From positions 1,488,001 through 1,552,000 of the forward strand of contig JANEZZ010000522.1 in the NCBI GenBank assembly GCA_026122225.1: a DNA stretch of 64,000 nt. Direction: 5' to 3'. Each line of letters starts with the position of its first letter. Within the stretch, counting starts at the first letter, position 1. This DNA comes from Heloderma charlesbogerti (lineage: Eukaryota > Chordata > Lepidosauria > Squamata > Helodermatidae). Below the pieces are notes generated by a model that worked only from the letters and a program-made list of their open reading frames with translations, had not been told where the DNA came from and did no database searches. This document shows positions 1 through 10,559 of the stretch, piece after piece. The position numbers and the translations under genes were made by a program.

Positions 1-346
1 CTCTTACGAGTCCCCTGGACTGCAAGGAGGTCAAATCAGTCCATCCTAAAGGAAATCAACCCTGAGTGCTCATTGGAAGGACAGATACTGAAGCTGAAGC
101 TCAAATATTTTGGCCACCTAATGCAAAGAGAAAACTCCCTGGAAAAGACCCTGATGCTGGGAAAGACTGAAGGCAAAAGGAGAAGGGGACGGCAGAGGAT
201 GAGATGGCTAGATAGCATCACCGATGCAATGAATATGAACTTGAGCACACTCCGGGAGAGAGCGCAGGACAGGAAGGCCTGGCGTGCTATGGTCCATGGG
301 GTCACGAAGAGTCAGACACGACTGAACGACTGAACAACAACAACAA
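1..346 (+). mobile_element. BovB (RTE) LINE, 5'-truncated 3' fragment
   Basis: This is the last third of a BovB reverse-transcriptase reading frame, cut by the window edge. It matches almost base for base (opposite strand) the 3' end of the full-length copy at 54925-58141. The frame from 73 to 333 encodes the C-terminal segment ending in [10 protein letters not shown], then a TGA and the typical ACAACA-type tail. It is non-functional here because the endonuclease and RT core are not in view. The first 72 bases are also BovB, in a frame lacking a start codon. Confidence 0.93.
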
Positions 347-527
347 TGCTATAAGTATGTATAAGTATTCTAATTTTATCTCTCATTTGTTTTAATTCTG
401 TTACTAGTTTAGCAGATTGCGGGCATGCTGTGAAAGTATTTTATCATGATTGCAATAAAGCATTCTCCATGATATTTGGGTTAGGAAACTAATTAAATGC
501 AGTCTAGATGATAATAGTCTAGATCAC
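347..527. other. AT-rich spacer, nothing recognised
   Basis: Between the BovB tail and the palindromic repeat I see no reading frame, repeat or motif I can name. Confidence 0.5.
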
Positions 528-662
528 CCATCACCAACCTGGTGCCCTCTAGATGTTCTGAACTTCAACTCCCATCAGTCGTAGTCAACATGGCCATGGG
601 CAGGAATGCTGGGAATTGAAGTCCAAACTCTTGGAGGACACCAGGTAGGAGAAGGTTGGTCT
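528..662 (+). repeat. Palindromic MITE-like repeat (CCAACCTGGTGCCCTC family)
   Basis: This is a short near-palindrome. It starts CCAACCTGGTGCCCTCTAG, passes through ACTCCCATCAG and a GGCCATGGGCAGGAATGCT centre, and ends in GAGGACACCAGGTAGG, the reverse complement of its start. At least ten more copies lie in this window (5034, 9524, 9868, 13580, 20569, 28478, 29303, 34069, 42107, 46326). The copy at 13580 has a near-perfect 8-bp flanking duplication, so a hAT-type MITE is likely. It has no coding potential. Confidence 0.75.
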
Positions 663-691
663 AGGTTATAATACCATGAGGTGGAAAATTG

Positions 692-1480
692 TAGGGATGT
701 ACAAAAGTGACTTATCTTTCGCGGATTATGTTTATGGTGGTGGGGGGAGGCGTTCCATCCCTCCCCCCGGAATCCTCGACGGGGGGAGAGGCGCTCCGTT
801 CCTCCCCTCCCGGAATCCTCCGCGGCTGGCTGTGCTCCATGGCAGTTCCGCAGAGCAGCTGTCCAGGCCCAGCCATACCAGAGCTGTCCACAGCTGGATT
901 TCTGGCCGCGGAGGGCTCTGGGGGGGGGAACTGCGTACACAAATGGCAGCGGCTACGACCGCCGCCATTTGTGTTCCTTAGTTTGGGCCATCTTAGTCTA
1001 CGTAAATATTTATGTAGACTAAGACGGCGAAAATAAGGGGAACACAAATAGCGTAGCTGACGCTATTTGCGTTCCCCTTATTTTCGCTGTCTTAGTCTAC
1101 GTAAATATTTACATAGACTAAGATGGCCCAAACTAAGGAACGCAAATGGCGGCGGCCGTAGCCGCCGCCATTGCGTACACCTTTTTTTTTTTTACCCAGA
1201 CGTTGTAGGCTACGTAAAAACTTACGTAGCCTATCACGTCTCTGTAAAAAAAAAACAACTGCAAATGGCAGCAGCGGCAGCCAGTCAGAAGACCAGCCAC
1301 CGCCGCTGAAGCCGCCGCCGGAGTCGCTGCCGCCCGGAAGATCCACCCCAGGTAAGTCTCGTCCTGGGGGGGATCCACGGGGGGGCAGGGGGCAGGCCAT
1401 TCCACCACAGATTTCGGGGGACCGAATGCACTGGCATTCGGCCTCACCGTGATCTGTGGCGGAATTCTCTGCCATCCCTA
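692..1480. mobile_element. Foldback element A (TAGGGATG family), E1 left, E2 right
   Basis: A 789-bp GC- and CpG-rich non-autonomous element. The left terminus is TAGGGATGTACAAAAGTGAC (type E1). The right terminus is GGAATTCTCTGCCATCCCTA (type E2). The middle is a long inverted repeat centred near 1058 whose arms contain GCAAATGGCGGC-type palindromes and AT palindromes at about 997, 1097 and 1207. The E2 subterminal part holds the small hairpin GAATGCACTGGCATTC and a consensus donor CAGGTAAGT near 1347. The flanks GAAAATTG and GTTTTAGC do not match each other; GTTTTAGC is the reverse complement of GCTAAAAC, close to the flank of element C (see findings). No transposase is encoded. Confidence 0.85.
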
Positions 1481-1584
1481 GTTTTAGCCCAGTTTTCCAT
1501 TCTATCAAGGTCATTTCGAACTTTCTTCCTGTCTTCTGAGGTGTTAGCTATCCCTCTCAGTTTTGTCTCACATATATATTTGAT
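1481..1584 (-). mobile_element. CR1 LINE fragment, inverted between two foldback elements
   Basis: Read on the minus strand this is the CR1 segment coding the region after the RT FADD motif: it resembles DNA for ADDTKLGG-IANTLEDR and ends GGGCTAAAAC. The next CR1 bases occur on the plus strand from 2665 (GCTGAAACTAACAAAATG). The two pieces are therefore consecutive in CR1 but opposite in orientation in the genome, with breakpoints exactly at foldback-element termini. Confidence 0.75.
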
Positions 1585-1901
1585 TAGGGATGGCGGAGAA
1601 TTCTGCCACGGATTTCAGTGAGGCTGAATGCACTGGCATTCGGCCCCCTGAAACTCATGGCGGAACAGCCTCCCACCCCCCGCCACCCCGTGGAATTCCC
1701 CCCGGAATGAAACTTACCTGCAGTGGCGGCGGCGGCTGGTCTTTCGGCCGGCTGCTGCAGCCGGCATTTGCATCCTGCCAGGCTGCCGTAATAGGCTACG
1801 TAAGTATTTACGTAGCCTATCACAGCAAAGAGCAGGGACGCAAACGGTGGCCGCTACACCGTTTGCTCCGCTGCTCTTTCCATAATAGGCTATGTAAATA
1901 C
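1585..1901. mobile_element. Foldback element B (TAGGGATG family), partial, E2 end only
   Basis: Begins TAGGGATGGCGGAGAATTC (type E2), with the GAATGCACTGGCATTC microhairpin and ACTTACCTGCAG, which is a consensus splice donor on the minus strand. One AT palindrome is complete (about 1793-1820). A second, starting TAGGCTATGTAAATAC, stops exactly at its axis at 1901, where element C begins. It is either interrupted by C or joined to it by recombination. Confidence 0.8.
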
Positions 1902-2664
1902 TAGGGATGTACAAAAGTCACTTACCTTTTCGCAGGTGTGATTCACGGTGGGGGGAAAGCACTCCATCCCTCCCCCTGGAATCCTCCCTGGCCGGCTTTG
2001 CTCCGTGGCAGCTCCGCGGAGCCGCCAGCCAGGCCCATCCGCAGCCTGAGTTCCGGCCGCGGCTGGGCTGCTGCGGATGCAAATGGCAGCTGCCGTAGCG
2101 GCCGCCATTTGCGTCCTGCTAAGCTGCCGTGATAGGCTAGGTAAGTATTTACATAGCCTATCACGGCAAAGAGCAGGAACGCAAACGGCAGCCGCTACGC
2201 CGTTTGCGCCGCTGCTCTTTTTGTGATAGGCTACATAAGTATTTACGTAGCCTATCATGGTAAAGGCAGCCACGCAAATTTCGTTCCATTTGCGTGGCTG
2301 CCTTAACCATAATAGGCTATGTAAATACTTAAGTAGCCTATCACGAAAAGAGCAGTGGCACAAATGCGTAGCAGCCGCCGTTTGCGTCCCTGCTCTTTGC
2401 CATGATAGGCTACGTAAATACTTCCGTAGCCTATCATGGCAGCTTGGCAGGATGCAAATGGTGGCCGCTACAGCGGCCGCTATTTGCATCCGCAGCAGCC
2501 CGGCCACGGCCGGAACTCAGGCTGCGGATGGCCCTGGCCGGTGGCTCCGCGGAGCTGCCACGGAGCAAAGCCGGCCAGGGAGGATTCCAGGGGGAGGGAT
2601 GGAGCGCCTCCCCCCCACCGCGAATCACACCTGCGAAAAGGTAAGTGACTTTCGTACATCCCTA
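1902..2664. mobile_element. Foldback element C: 763-bp near-perfect hairpin, E1 at both ends
   Basis: The left end TAGGGATGTACAAAAGTCAC and the right end GACTTTCGTACATCCCTA are the same terminus in opposite orientation. The similarity continues inward over the whole element: arms of about 370 bp, roughly nine tenths identical by eye, meet near 2285. Four AT palindromes of the TAGGCTACGTAA...GTAGCCTA kind lie near 2134, 2227, 2312 and 2406. AAGGTAAGT donors point outward at both ends. The right flank is GCTGAAAC. The other copies have one E1 and one E2 end, so this copy is likely a recombination product. Confidence 0.85.
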
Positions 2665-3412
2665 GCTGAAACTAACAAAATGAAATTCAACAGAGACAAA
2701 TGCAAAGTTCTCCATGTCAATGATATAATTAATATTATTAATATAATTTAATCAATTTATATACTGCTTACCATATCAAAAGATATATCTAAGCAGTTTA
2801 CAGGAGTCATAATCATAATGAAATGTAAAAGTACAAGATGAGGGATACATGGCTTGGCAGTAGTACATGCGAAAAAGGTCTTGGAAAAAGGTCTATCACT
2901 GATAGACTGATGTGGCTGCAAAAATGGCTGATGCAATTTTAGGCTGCATTGATAGCAGCATTGTTTCCAGGTCATAGGAAGTAATAGTTCCACTTCATTC
3001 TGCACTAGTACGGTGTCCAGTTCTGGGCACTGCACTTTAAGAGGGATGTAGACAAATTGGAACAGATTCAGAGGAGGACAACAAAAATAGTCAGTGGTAT
3101 GGGGGGCAGACCTATAGGAAAGGTTGAAGAAACTGGAGAAAAGAGGAGTGAGGCTACATGACAGCAATCTTCAGAGGGCAGAACAAGGATAGATTTGGGT
3201 TGAACATTATGAGAAATGTCTGAACAGTAAAAGAAGTTCTATAATGAAACCAATTACCTGGAGCGGGGCAGGGCTCTTTCTTGCCAGAGGCCTTCAAGCA
3301 GAGACTCAATAGTCAACTTTTGGGGGTGGATCTGGAGCTCTGGATTTCCTGCAGCAAGCAAGGTATTGGACTTAGATGGCCTACAAGACCCCCATCCAAC
3401 TCTATGAGTCTA
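2665..3412 (+). mobile_element. CR1 LINE 3' part, with a small insertion
   Basis: The plus strand from 2665 reads as decayed CR1: a stretch coding KFNRDKCKVLH, then after an insertion the REKDLGI-like part (about 2840-2900), the cell of 'caattttgggctgcatt' type and the 3' region to about 3412. Frameshifts and stops prevent any product. About 2720-2835 is foreign and resembles the 3' end of another LINE in reverse (TTTATATACTGCTT...AAGCAGTTTACA). Confidence 0.75.
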
Positions 3413-4440
3413 CATTTCTAGGGCATACAGCTTGGTCTTATTTTGTATAGAATTACAAAGGTGGGAAAGTCCAAGATAGGTAAGGACGGACAGACGGACA
3501 GACAGACAGACATAAAATCTCAACATTTGATGGGCACCATGTAGCCAAAACTAAAGCTTAAATCCCATTTATTTCAGTAGAAGAGAATCTAGTATGTGCT
3601 TAACTCAATCTCTCGCTCACATTATTATATGTAAGACTGCAGTCCCCAGCACATTTCTTTGGGAGTAAGCCCAATTAAGTTCAGTGGGACTTCCTTTTGA
3701 GTAAACTTGCTTAGGCTCACAGGGCAAAAAAGTTCTTAGCTTTGGCTGGATTGTCTGTTCCCCTTAAGTACACTGTAAGCCTGCTTTCCATGGTATTTGC
3801 TCAGTGCAATTCTTTAAGTCCTACTGCATTCGGTAAGACTTGCTCACTAATAAGTGTGCTTCACATCTATTGGCTTTTATTATTTCATTAGGGCGTATTA
3901 GGGCCAAAACAGACATTACTTTAAAACTGTGTCTAGCAGCTACATCTTCTGCTCATTTTAAATCTAAAGTAGGCACAGGAGAACTGATCCAGACCGATCT
4001 TTAAAAAAAAAACCTCCCTCCACTAGGGTCCCAATCCAAATTGTGTCCTTGCACCTACTCAAAAGTAAAAATGGGGGAAATGATATAGCTACTAGACACC
4101 AATTTAAAGTAATCTCTGTTCTTGTTCCAGATTGACGAGCAATTGCAAGGACTAGAATAGAAATGTGCTTTTGTATATATTAGTGAAAGTGATATCCAAC
4201 AGTTGCCTTGTGGTTTGCATTTGAGTGTTGCAATGCATGTTGTGCAATGTTATGTAATAAATTAACAGAAAGTTCTTGGTCTAGCAAGCAGTATTACTAA
4301 ATACATGTTCAGTAAAAGTGTACAATAAATCAGTTTGCCTTGGAACTGTCAGAAGTATGAGAGGTTTTTCTACTGAGCGTGCTTTGGCTGTTGGGGGCAG
4401 GCTCATGGGGCCTAGACTGTGTGGCATTGAGTAGAAAAAC
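3413..4440. other. Non-coding spacer with a short tetranucleotide tract
   Basis: A GACA/GACG tract lies at 3486-3512. At about 3640-3730 is a weak copy of the squamate-type short repeat with GGGAGTAAGCCC...GTGGGACTT. Nothing else is recognised; there is no long reading frame. Confidence 0.5.
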
Positions 4441-4650
4441 TCAGGTTTACAGTTTAACAGCACAAGCCTATGTTTGTCTACTCAGAAGCAGGTCGCATAG
4501 AGCTCAGAGGGACTTACTCCCAAGTAAGTGTGCATATAGAATTGAAAGTTTAGCCTGCAATCTTATGTACACTTACTTGTGAGTAAGCCCATGGAATGCT
4601 ATGGGATTTAATGCCAAATAAGCATGGATAGGATTGAGCTGCCCAAATGC
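4441..4650 (+). repeat. Short interspersed repeat (ACTCAGAAG...GACTTACTCCCAAGTAAGTG type)
   Basis: It contains CTACTCAGAAGCAGGTC, GGGACTTACTCCCAAGTAAG and a second half ending GGATAGGATTGAGCTG. Related copies lie at 3640-3730, 10560-10655, 30066-30140 and 39255-39340. It is short and non-coding; I do not assign a family name. Confidence 0.65.
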
Positions 4651-4779
4651 TAAAAGTATTCCAGATGTCCAAGACTCTGCCCAAAGGATCATACAGGCTT
4701 GCATGGGTAGCACATTTAATCTATTCTGTTAAGATTTTTTGGACAGAACAGATCATGTATCAGTTTAGGCAATTAGATA

Positions 4780-5032
4780 AGATGAATTTATTCTGGGGTC
4801 CAATTCCATCCATACAATTCTATCATCATCATCTAAAAACAGTACAAAGAGCAGATAAAAGCAGCATGTAGCTAATTCCATCAAGAATTAAGAATTAATT
4901 AAAAGGCCTGGGGGGGGGGCTTTCACCTGGCACCGGAAAGATAATAAGGTAACATTTGCCAGGCAAACCTTCCTTGGGAGAGCATTCCACAACCAGGGCC
5001 CAGTTGAAATGGGTCTCGGGAATTGGTCTAAA
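4780..5032 (-). mobile_element. L2-like LINE 3' fragment
   Basis: The text around TTTCACCTGGCACCGGAAAGATAA and CTTGGGAGAGCATTCCACAACC is a reversed part of the L2-like 3' coding region, degenerate and without an open frame. Assignment is by resemblance to the other L2-like copies (6773-8722, 53745-54355). Confidence 0.55.
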
Positions 5033-5033
5033 T

Positions 5034-5142
5034 CAGCCTTCCCCAACCTGGTGTCCCCCAGATGTTATAAGTCCCAGGATTCCTGACCATTGGCCATGCA
5101 TGCTGGCAGGGACTGATGGCAGTCCAAAATATCTGGAAGCCA
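5034..5142 (+). repeat. Palindromic MITE-like repeat (CCAACCTGGTG family)
   Basis: Starts CAGCCTTCCCCAACCTGGTG and passes GACCATTGGCCATGCATGCTGG to CAGTCCAAAATATCTGGA; the far end of the right arm is lost. Confidence 0.7.
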
Positions 5143-6082
5143 ACAGGCTATCTAGATACTAGAGTAGAACAACAACCACCCTCTCAAGCAGACTGTGATG
5201 TTTTTGGTTTGCTGTGGGTTTCCCACGGTTGCAAGCTGACTGTCCCTTTCCTGAACCAACTTCACATTTTGTGGTGGGCATGTGGTAGGTGTGCCTAGTG
5301 CTTGTGTCACTCTGTGATGCCCCTTCACTCTTTCCCATTCCTTCACAGCTGCACAGTTACAGAGGCACGGAGAAGTGTGCTCATTTCTTCAACCACATCT
5401 TCGCAAACTTTCGCTGCTTTGTATGTTCACAATGGCTGCTTTGGAGTCAGTGGCCAAGGGCCAGGGGGGTGTCGGGGGGAGCAGAAGGTCCAGGACCAAC
5501 TTCGCTCCAGCCACCATTTTGGAATGATGGGTAGGTATGTACCTCTCATGGGCACATGCCAAGGCGTGTGCGAACCATCGCGAGAATCTCGGGCTGGAGA
5601 ACTGCCGAACAGTTGGCAAGGTAACGAAGGAGCAGACCACCCACATTTTACCTAGCGAGGAATGGACAGACACAAAAGAACCCCTAAAATACAAAACATC
5701 CACTAAAACCCAAAGTGTCGCACCCTCACCCTCATGTGCCTGTACAGCTGCGCATTTAAATATAATGGTTAAAAAAAAAAAGAGCAGCGTGACTGCCTCA
5801 GTTTACTTTGCTTCAATGGCTCTGTGTTAGGGCACAGCGGATTTTCCTGTTGGAGAAGTCCATAGTAAATCATGTGTGTACCACAGCAGAAGCTAATTCA
5901 CAACTGCAATGCTGCGCAGTTACAACGGAGTGAAGGTTGAAAGCGGTGCCATGTAGATGGCCCCCAGGAAGGGAATGTTAGCCTCAAGGCAGCTGGGAAC
6001 ATCCTGTTCTGCAGGGAGGCATTTACTTCCTCCTGGATTCAGCAGTCAGTCCCTCTCTACTCAGTGTTTTGAGACAAGAGAA
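5143..6082. other. Intergenic sequence, nothing recognised
   Basis: Only short overlapping frames without recognisable protein similarity. No repeat named. Confidence 0.45.
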
Positions 6083-6207
6083 GCAAGATCTGAGCATGAG
6101 CATCCTGGTTGATTGTCATATATTTTATGGTTTCTAATTTTTGTGAACCGCCCAGAGAGCTTTGGCTATTGGACTATATCAAAATTAAATGAAATAAATA
6201 ACTTGTT
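6083..6207 (+). mobile_element. L2-like LINE 3' end
   Basis: GTGAACCGCCCAGAGAGCTT followed by TTGGCTATTGG and an AAATAAATA tail is the characteristic 3' terminus also found at 8660-8722. Most of the element is missing. Confidence 0.7.
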
Positions 6208-6772
6208 TTGGTGCTCCTGAAATATTATTTTGTCTGTTTTTACATTTCCTTATGACTATTATATTAACTTTAATATGTGTTGGGAGCCACTTTAATCATC
6301 TCTGACAGAGAGGCAAGATATAAATGTTTTACTAAAAAGGCTGCATGTCCCTGTTAGTAACCTGGCTGATGCATTTCTGGATGGTCTTCAAAGGCAGCAT
6401 TCAAGTAACTGAACCTCGTTTTAACCCAAACATGGATTCAGACATGGGATGTAGATAGTTCCTGGGACCCCATAATCATCCCTGCTGAGATTTTATACTC
6501 CAAGAAATCAATGGTGTATTGATCGAATTCACGCTTCTCAAGATATGCTTATTGCCAATTCCAGCACATCACATTAGGACATTGCAGAAGTTGTGTCTCA
6601 GTTGTGTCTGAAAATTCTACAGCAATGGGGCCGTATGCTGCTTCAGCCTGTCAGAGATGACATCAGGAGCAGAATGCTGGATGGAAGACTGGAGCATTAC
6701 AAAGTAAAAATGGCATGACTGGTGTATTTCTATAATCCACAATGTAGTCTTTAAGTTATAATATGATTACCT
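6208..6772. other. Intergenic sequence, nothing recognised
   Basis: No credible gene or repeat. Confidence 0.4.
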
Positions 6773-7523
6773 GGACCCATTTCAAACTGGCTTCAAAGCA
6801 GGATACAGAGTTGAGACTGCCATCATGGTTGCCTTGGTGGATGATCTTCGCCTGGGAATCGATAGGGGGAGTGCATCCCTGTTGATTCTTTTGGATCTCT
6901 CAGAGGCAGTTGATACCATCGACCATGGTATCCTTCTGGATTGCCTGAGGGAGTTAGGGGTTGGAGGCACTGCTCTGCAGTGGTTCTGCTCCTTTCTCTC
7001 AGGATGGTTCCAGATGGTGCCGCTCGGAGATAGTTGTTCCTCAAAAAAGGAACTATTATGTGGAGTCCCTCAGGGCTCCATTCTATCCCTGATGCTGTTT
7101 AATATCTACATGAAACCGCTGGGAGAAATCATCAGGAGGTTTGGGGCTGAGTGTTATCAGTATGCTGATGGCACCCAAATCTATTTCTCTTTATCATCTT
7201 TATCCAAGGAAGGTAGGACTCCTCTGAATGACTGCCTGAAGTCAGTGATGGGCCGGATGACGGAGAACAAGCTGAACCCAGGCAAGACAGAGGTGCTCAT
7301 TGTGAAGGGTCCTAATTCAGGTACTGAGGTATGTCAACCAGTTTTGCACTCCCCCGAAGGAGCAAGTTCGTAGCTTGGGGGTGCTTCTTGACCCAGCCCT
7401 GCTCCTGGCATCCCAGGTGGAGTCAACAGTGAGGAGTGCCTGTTATCGGCTTCGACTGATACGCCAGCTACGCCCATTCCTGGAACATGTGGACCTGGCA
7501 ACGGTGGTGCACGCACTGGTAAC
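6773..7523 (+). mobile_element. L2-like non-LTR retrotransposon, RT part (5' segment)
   Basis: The plus-strand frame 6825-7373 encodes an RT core: LILLDLSEAVDTIDH (RT motif A region), LCGVPQGSILSLMLFNIYMKPLG (motif B; read in parts) and CYQYADGTQIYFS, where the catalytic YADD has become YADG. Frameshifts follow. The element is 5' truncated and dead. It is interrupted at 7523 by foldback element D and resumes at 8035 or slightly after the duplication. Confidence 0.85.
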
Positions 7524-8034
7524 TAGGGATGTACGAAAGTTCCGCCACGGATCTCGGGGAGGCCAAATGCCAGCGCATTCGGCCCCCCGAAATCGGTGGT
7601 GGAACAGCCCGCCACCCCACCCCCCCCGTGATGGGACTTACCTGGGGCAGATCTTCCTGGTGGCGGCAGCTCCGGTGGCCGGTCTTCTGACTGGCTGCCG
7701 CCACCACCATTTCCACGTTTAAAAAAAACACGTGATAGGCTACATAAAGATTTACGTAGCCTATCATGGCTGACTGCAGGGACGCAAACGGCGGCGGCTA
7801 TGGCCGCCGCCGTTTGCGTCCCTGCTAGCCAGCAGCCGGATGTCCGGCTGCTGGCGGAGCCGGCCGGCGGCTCCGCAGAATCGCTGCGGAGCACAGCCAG
7901 TCGGCCAGGATTCCGGGGGGGGAGGAAGGGAGCGCCTCCCCCCCCTGGCAAGGATTCCAGGGGGAGGAACGGAACGCCTCCCCCTGCACCATCAGCATAA
8001 TCCCCGAAAGGTAAGTACCTTTCGTACATCCCTA
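7524..8034. mobile_element. Foldback element D with exact 8-bp target-site duplication
   Basis: 511 bp, TAGGGATGTACGAAAGTTCC to TTTCGTACATCCCTA, flanked on both sides by CTGGTAAC (7516-7523 and 8035-8042). The left part switches from the E1 tip to the E2 module (CCGCCACGGATCTCGG). One AT palindrome lies at about 7736-7763 and one long GC palindrome at 7775-7830. An outward donor occurs on each side: ACTTACCTGGGG on the left (minus strand CCCCAGGTAAGT) and GAAAGGTAAGT on the right. The host L2 reading frame is continuous if the element and one duplication are removed. Confidence 0.92.
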
Positions 8035-8722
8035 CTGGTAACCTCTAGGCTTGATTGATTTCTGCAATGCGTTGTATCTGGGGCTGCCTTTATATTTAGT
8101 TTGGAAACTTCGACTGGTACAAATTATGGCAGCCAGGTTGGTCTCTGGGACATCCCACAGAGACCATATTACACCGGCTTTAAAACCTTTACACTGGCTG
8201 CCAATTTGTTTCCGAGAAAAATATAAAGTGGTGATTCTTACCTTTAAAGCCTTGCATGGTCTGGGTCCAAGGTACCTTAGGGAGCACCTTCTCCCCTATG
8301 TCCCAGTCCGCCACCTAAGGTCCTCTGAAGGCTCTCTGTGGCAGCCACGTGCAAGAGGACCTTTTCCTTTGCCGCCCCTCAGTTGTGGAATCACTTGCCA
8401 ATTGAAATGCACCTGCTGACCTCGTTGAAGGTTTTTAAGTAGGCATTAAAGACGCTATTATCCCGGCCGGCCTTCCCTTTTTAGAACTCTCGTTCCTTTT
8501 GCTAACTATTGTATACTATTTTTAAGCAGTGTTGTTTTAAGCTGTTTTATTGTTAGATTTTTAAAGAATTGTTTTTAGATCAAAGATGTTTTTAGTTATG
8601 TTGTTTATATGTTTTTATGTAAATGGTTTTTAAACTTTGTATATTGTATTTTAATGTTTTAACTTTTGTAAACTGCCCAGAGTTTCGGCTATGGGGTGGT
8701 ATAGAAATGTAATAAATATCTA
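8035..8722 (+). mobile_element. L2-like non-LTR retrotransposon, C-terminal and 3' segment
   Basis: Continues the LINE of 6773-7523. It encodes LVTSRLD, then CNALYLGLPL, ITPALKPLHWLPI, FKALHGLGPRYLREHL, the usual C-terminal tract of this LINE type. It then has a 3' tail with AAACTGCCCAGAGTTTCGG and AATAAATAT. Stops are present. Confidence 0.85.
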
Positions 8723-9523
8723 GGGAAGGCCAATGTAAAAAAATTCATATGAAGTTAGGGAAGGAAGCTATATTTTGAAGGTAAGTCACCTCATTCCCTA
8801 CAATTGCAGTATGTGCAGTTGGGAGGAGGGAAAAAAAGAGACATCATGAAATGGAGAATAGGGATGGGAAGATGATGCTCTCCAATTTTCTTTTCATTGA
8901 TACTCTTGTTTACGGCTACAACTTCAATTTAGAAAGGTTGCAGATGAACCCAAAAGTTGTCATCTCCTTATCGCAGATTGTCCTAGGGGGCAGCATATCA
9001 GCTGCTAATATTTTAACTTATTCTTGTCAGTTCAAACATCTGTAAATCATACCACACATCTTGAAGACTTGGCAAGCGGGACCCAGGAGCTTCTGAAGTG
9101 GGGGTGGGGGTTGAAAGAGGTAGAAAGAAACTCTAGAGTTTCTACTGGTAGGCAGATTCACCATCCTGAGAGAGCGTGGAAGTCTGAAGATTCAGGAACT
9201 ACAAACAAGCATTGCACAAGAAAATCAGGAGAACCCTGGGGAATGGATGGAACGTATCAGGTCAAATTTGATTCCCTCTTGAGAAGAACTGACAACTCAG
9301 TCAAAGGGCAGGCACCCAGTGGCCCCGGTTCAGATCAAACAAGTAACCGCCATCAAGGGAGGCACGTTTCCCTCTGCATGTTAAAACAATGTGTGGAGAG
9401 GGCTGCATGCACCCACTCTGCCCCAAACAGGGTTGCTGGCTCCATCTTTCATACAGTGAAGCAAAAGGTCTCAAGGGAGATTCTTCATGTGTTTGGCCAA
9501 CTACACTTTGAATCTTCCAAGCC
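8723..9523. other. Intergenic sequence, nothing recognised
   Basis: A plus frame of 191 codons (9024-9599) has no recognisable domain and runs into a repeat at its 3' end. I do not call it a gene. Confidence 0.45.
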
Positions 9524-9650
9524 AAAGGTCAGCAACCAGTGGATCTCCAGATGTTGTTGGACTTCACCACCAAGCAGCATGGCCAATGGCCAGGGATGAT
9601 AGGAGTTGTAATCCAAGAACATCTGGAGGGCTACAGGTTCTCCACTCCTG
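9524..9650 (+). repeat. Palindromic MITE-like repeat
   Basis: GGATCTCCAGATGTTGTTGG pairs with CCAAGAACATCTGGAGGGC; the centre is CATGGCCAATGGCCAGG. Confidence 0.65.
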
Positions 9651-9867
9651 CTCCAAGTGATCAGGAATGCTGCATAGTCGGTGTTCCTGATCACATGGAG
9701 AAATGAAGGATGCCTGTGTGTTGGACCCAGCAGGGACAGGGCATGAGGTTCTGCGCGGGTGTTATAGGCAGGCTTGGTGCACCCCTCCTGCTCCACACAT
9801 AGCTTGAACACATGGCAGGAAAACCTCTGAAGGTGGCTTCTGGCTGTCACCTAATTAAGGAAACATT

Positions 9868-9948
9868 AGTGGAGCCTTCCCTGACCTGGTGCCCTCTAGA
9901 TGTGTTGGACTGCAACATCTGGAGGGTACCAGGTTGGTGAAGGCTGCC
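9868..9948 (+). repeat. Palindromic MITE-like repeat, internally deleted
   Basis: CCTGGTGCCCTCTAGATGTG and ACATCTGGAGGGTACCAGG form the two arms with almost no loop: a short version of the same family. Confidence 0.7.
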
Positions 9949-10559
9949 TTAGTGAAATAGCCATATGGGTTTTACAATGATTGAACTTTCACATGACTAA
10001 AACACTAGTTTTAATGAAGACAACTATCACATACTTCATTTTTAATTGATGCATGGGTCATATCAGGAACCACCCTAGAACAGCTTTTCCCTCCTGTGAA
10101 TGTCATCAGTCGCTCATCTTGGAAAACACCTGCCATCTGCAATCTCTAGAAGTACTTCTAAATCAGGGACAGCTTTTTAGTATATCAAAAGGTTATCAAT
10201 TAATAGATTTACAGTGCAATCCATACATGTCTATTCAGCAGGATGGATGGGGGAGAGAATTTAGATTGGTTTGCGTTTCAAGAACTTCCCAAATCAGTAT
10301 GAGAACCAGCACCCAGTTATGCTTAGGTATTCACTTTTCAGAATTTGGCCGGGCAGTTCTCCAAACAAGAAAGTGTACAAAACATACATGTATTATGGGG
10401 TGAAAAACATACGAAACATATTAAGAAAAACTGCTTGAAAAAACTGTATTAGGCAAGCTTACACACAAAACTGCATACGCATTTTCATGTTTTTGCTTTT
10501 TAAAAAAGTTGCGGAATGGGATGGAACGAACTTAAGATATAGAAAATGAGAAGCCACAA
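9949..10559. other. Intergenic sequence, nothing recognised
   Basis: No recognisable gene or repeat. Confidence 0.4.

Noticed and set aside
684..1584. A target-site duplication pairing GAAAATTG (684-691) with the flank at 1577-1584
   Set aside because: The reverse complement of the second flank, ATCAAATA, matches at only about three of eight positions, so no duplication can be claimed for that side of the inversion.
1902..2664. Element C hairpin as a microRNA precursor or CRISPR-like array
   Set aside because: The hairpin is far too long and its ends coincide with transposon termini; there are no regularly spaced unique spacers.
9024..9599. 191-codon plus-strand frame
   Set aside because: No recognisable domain, no splice-context evidence, and the last part overlaps a MITE-like repeat.
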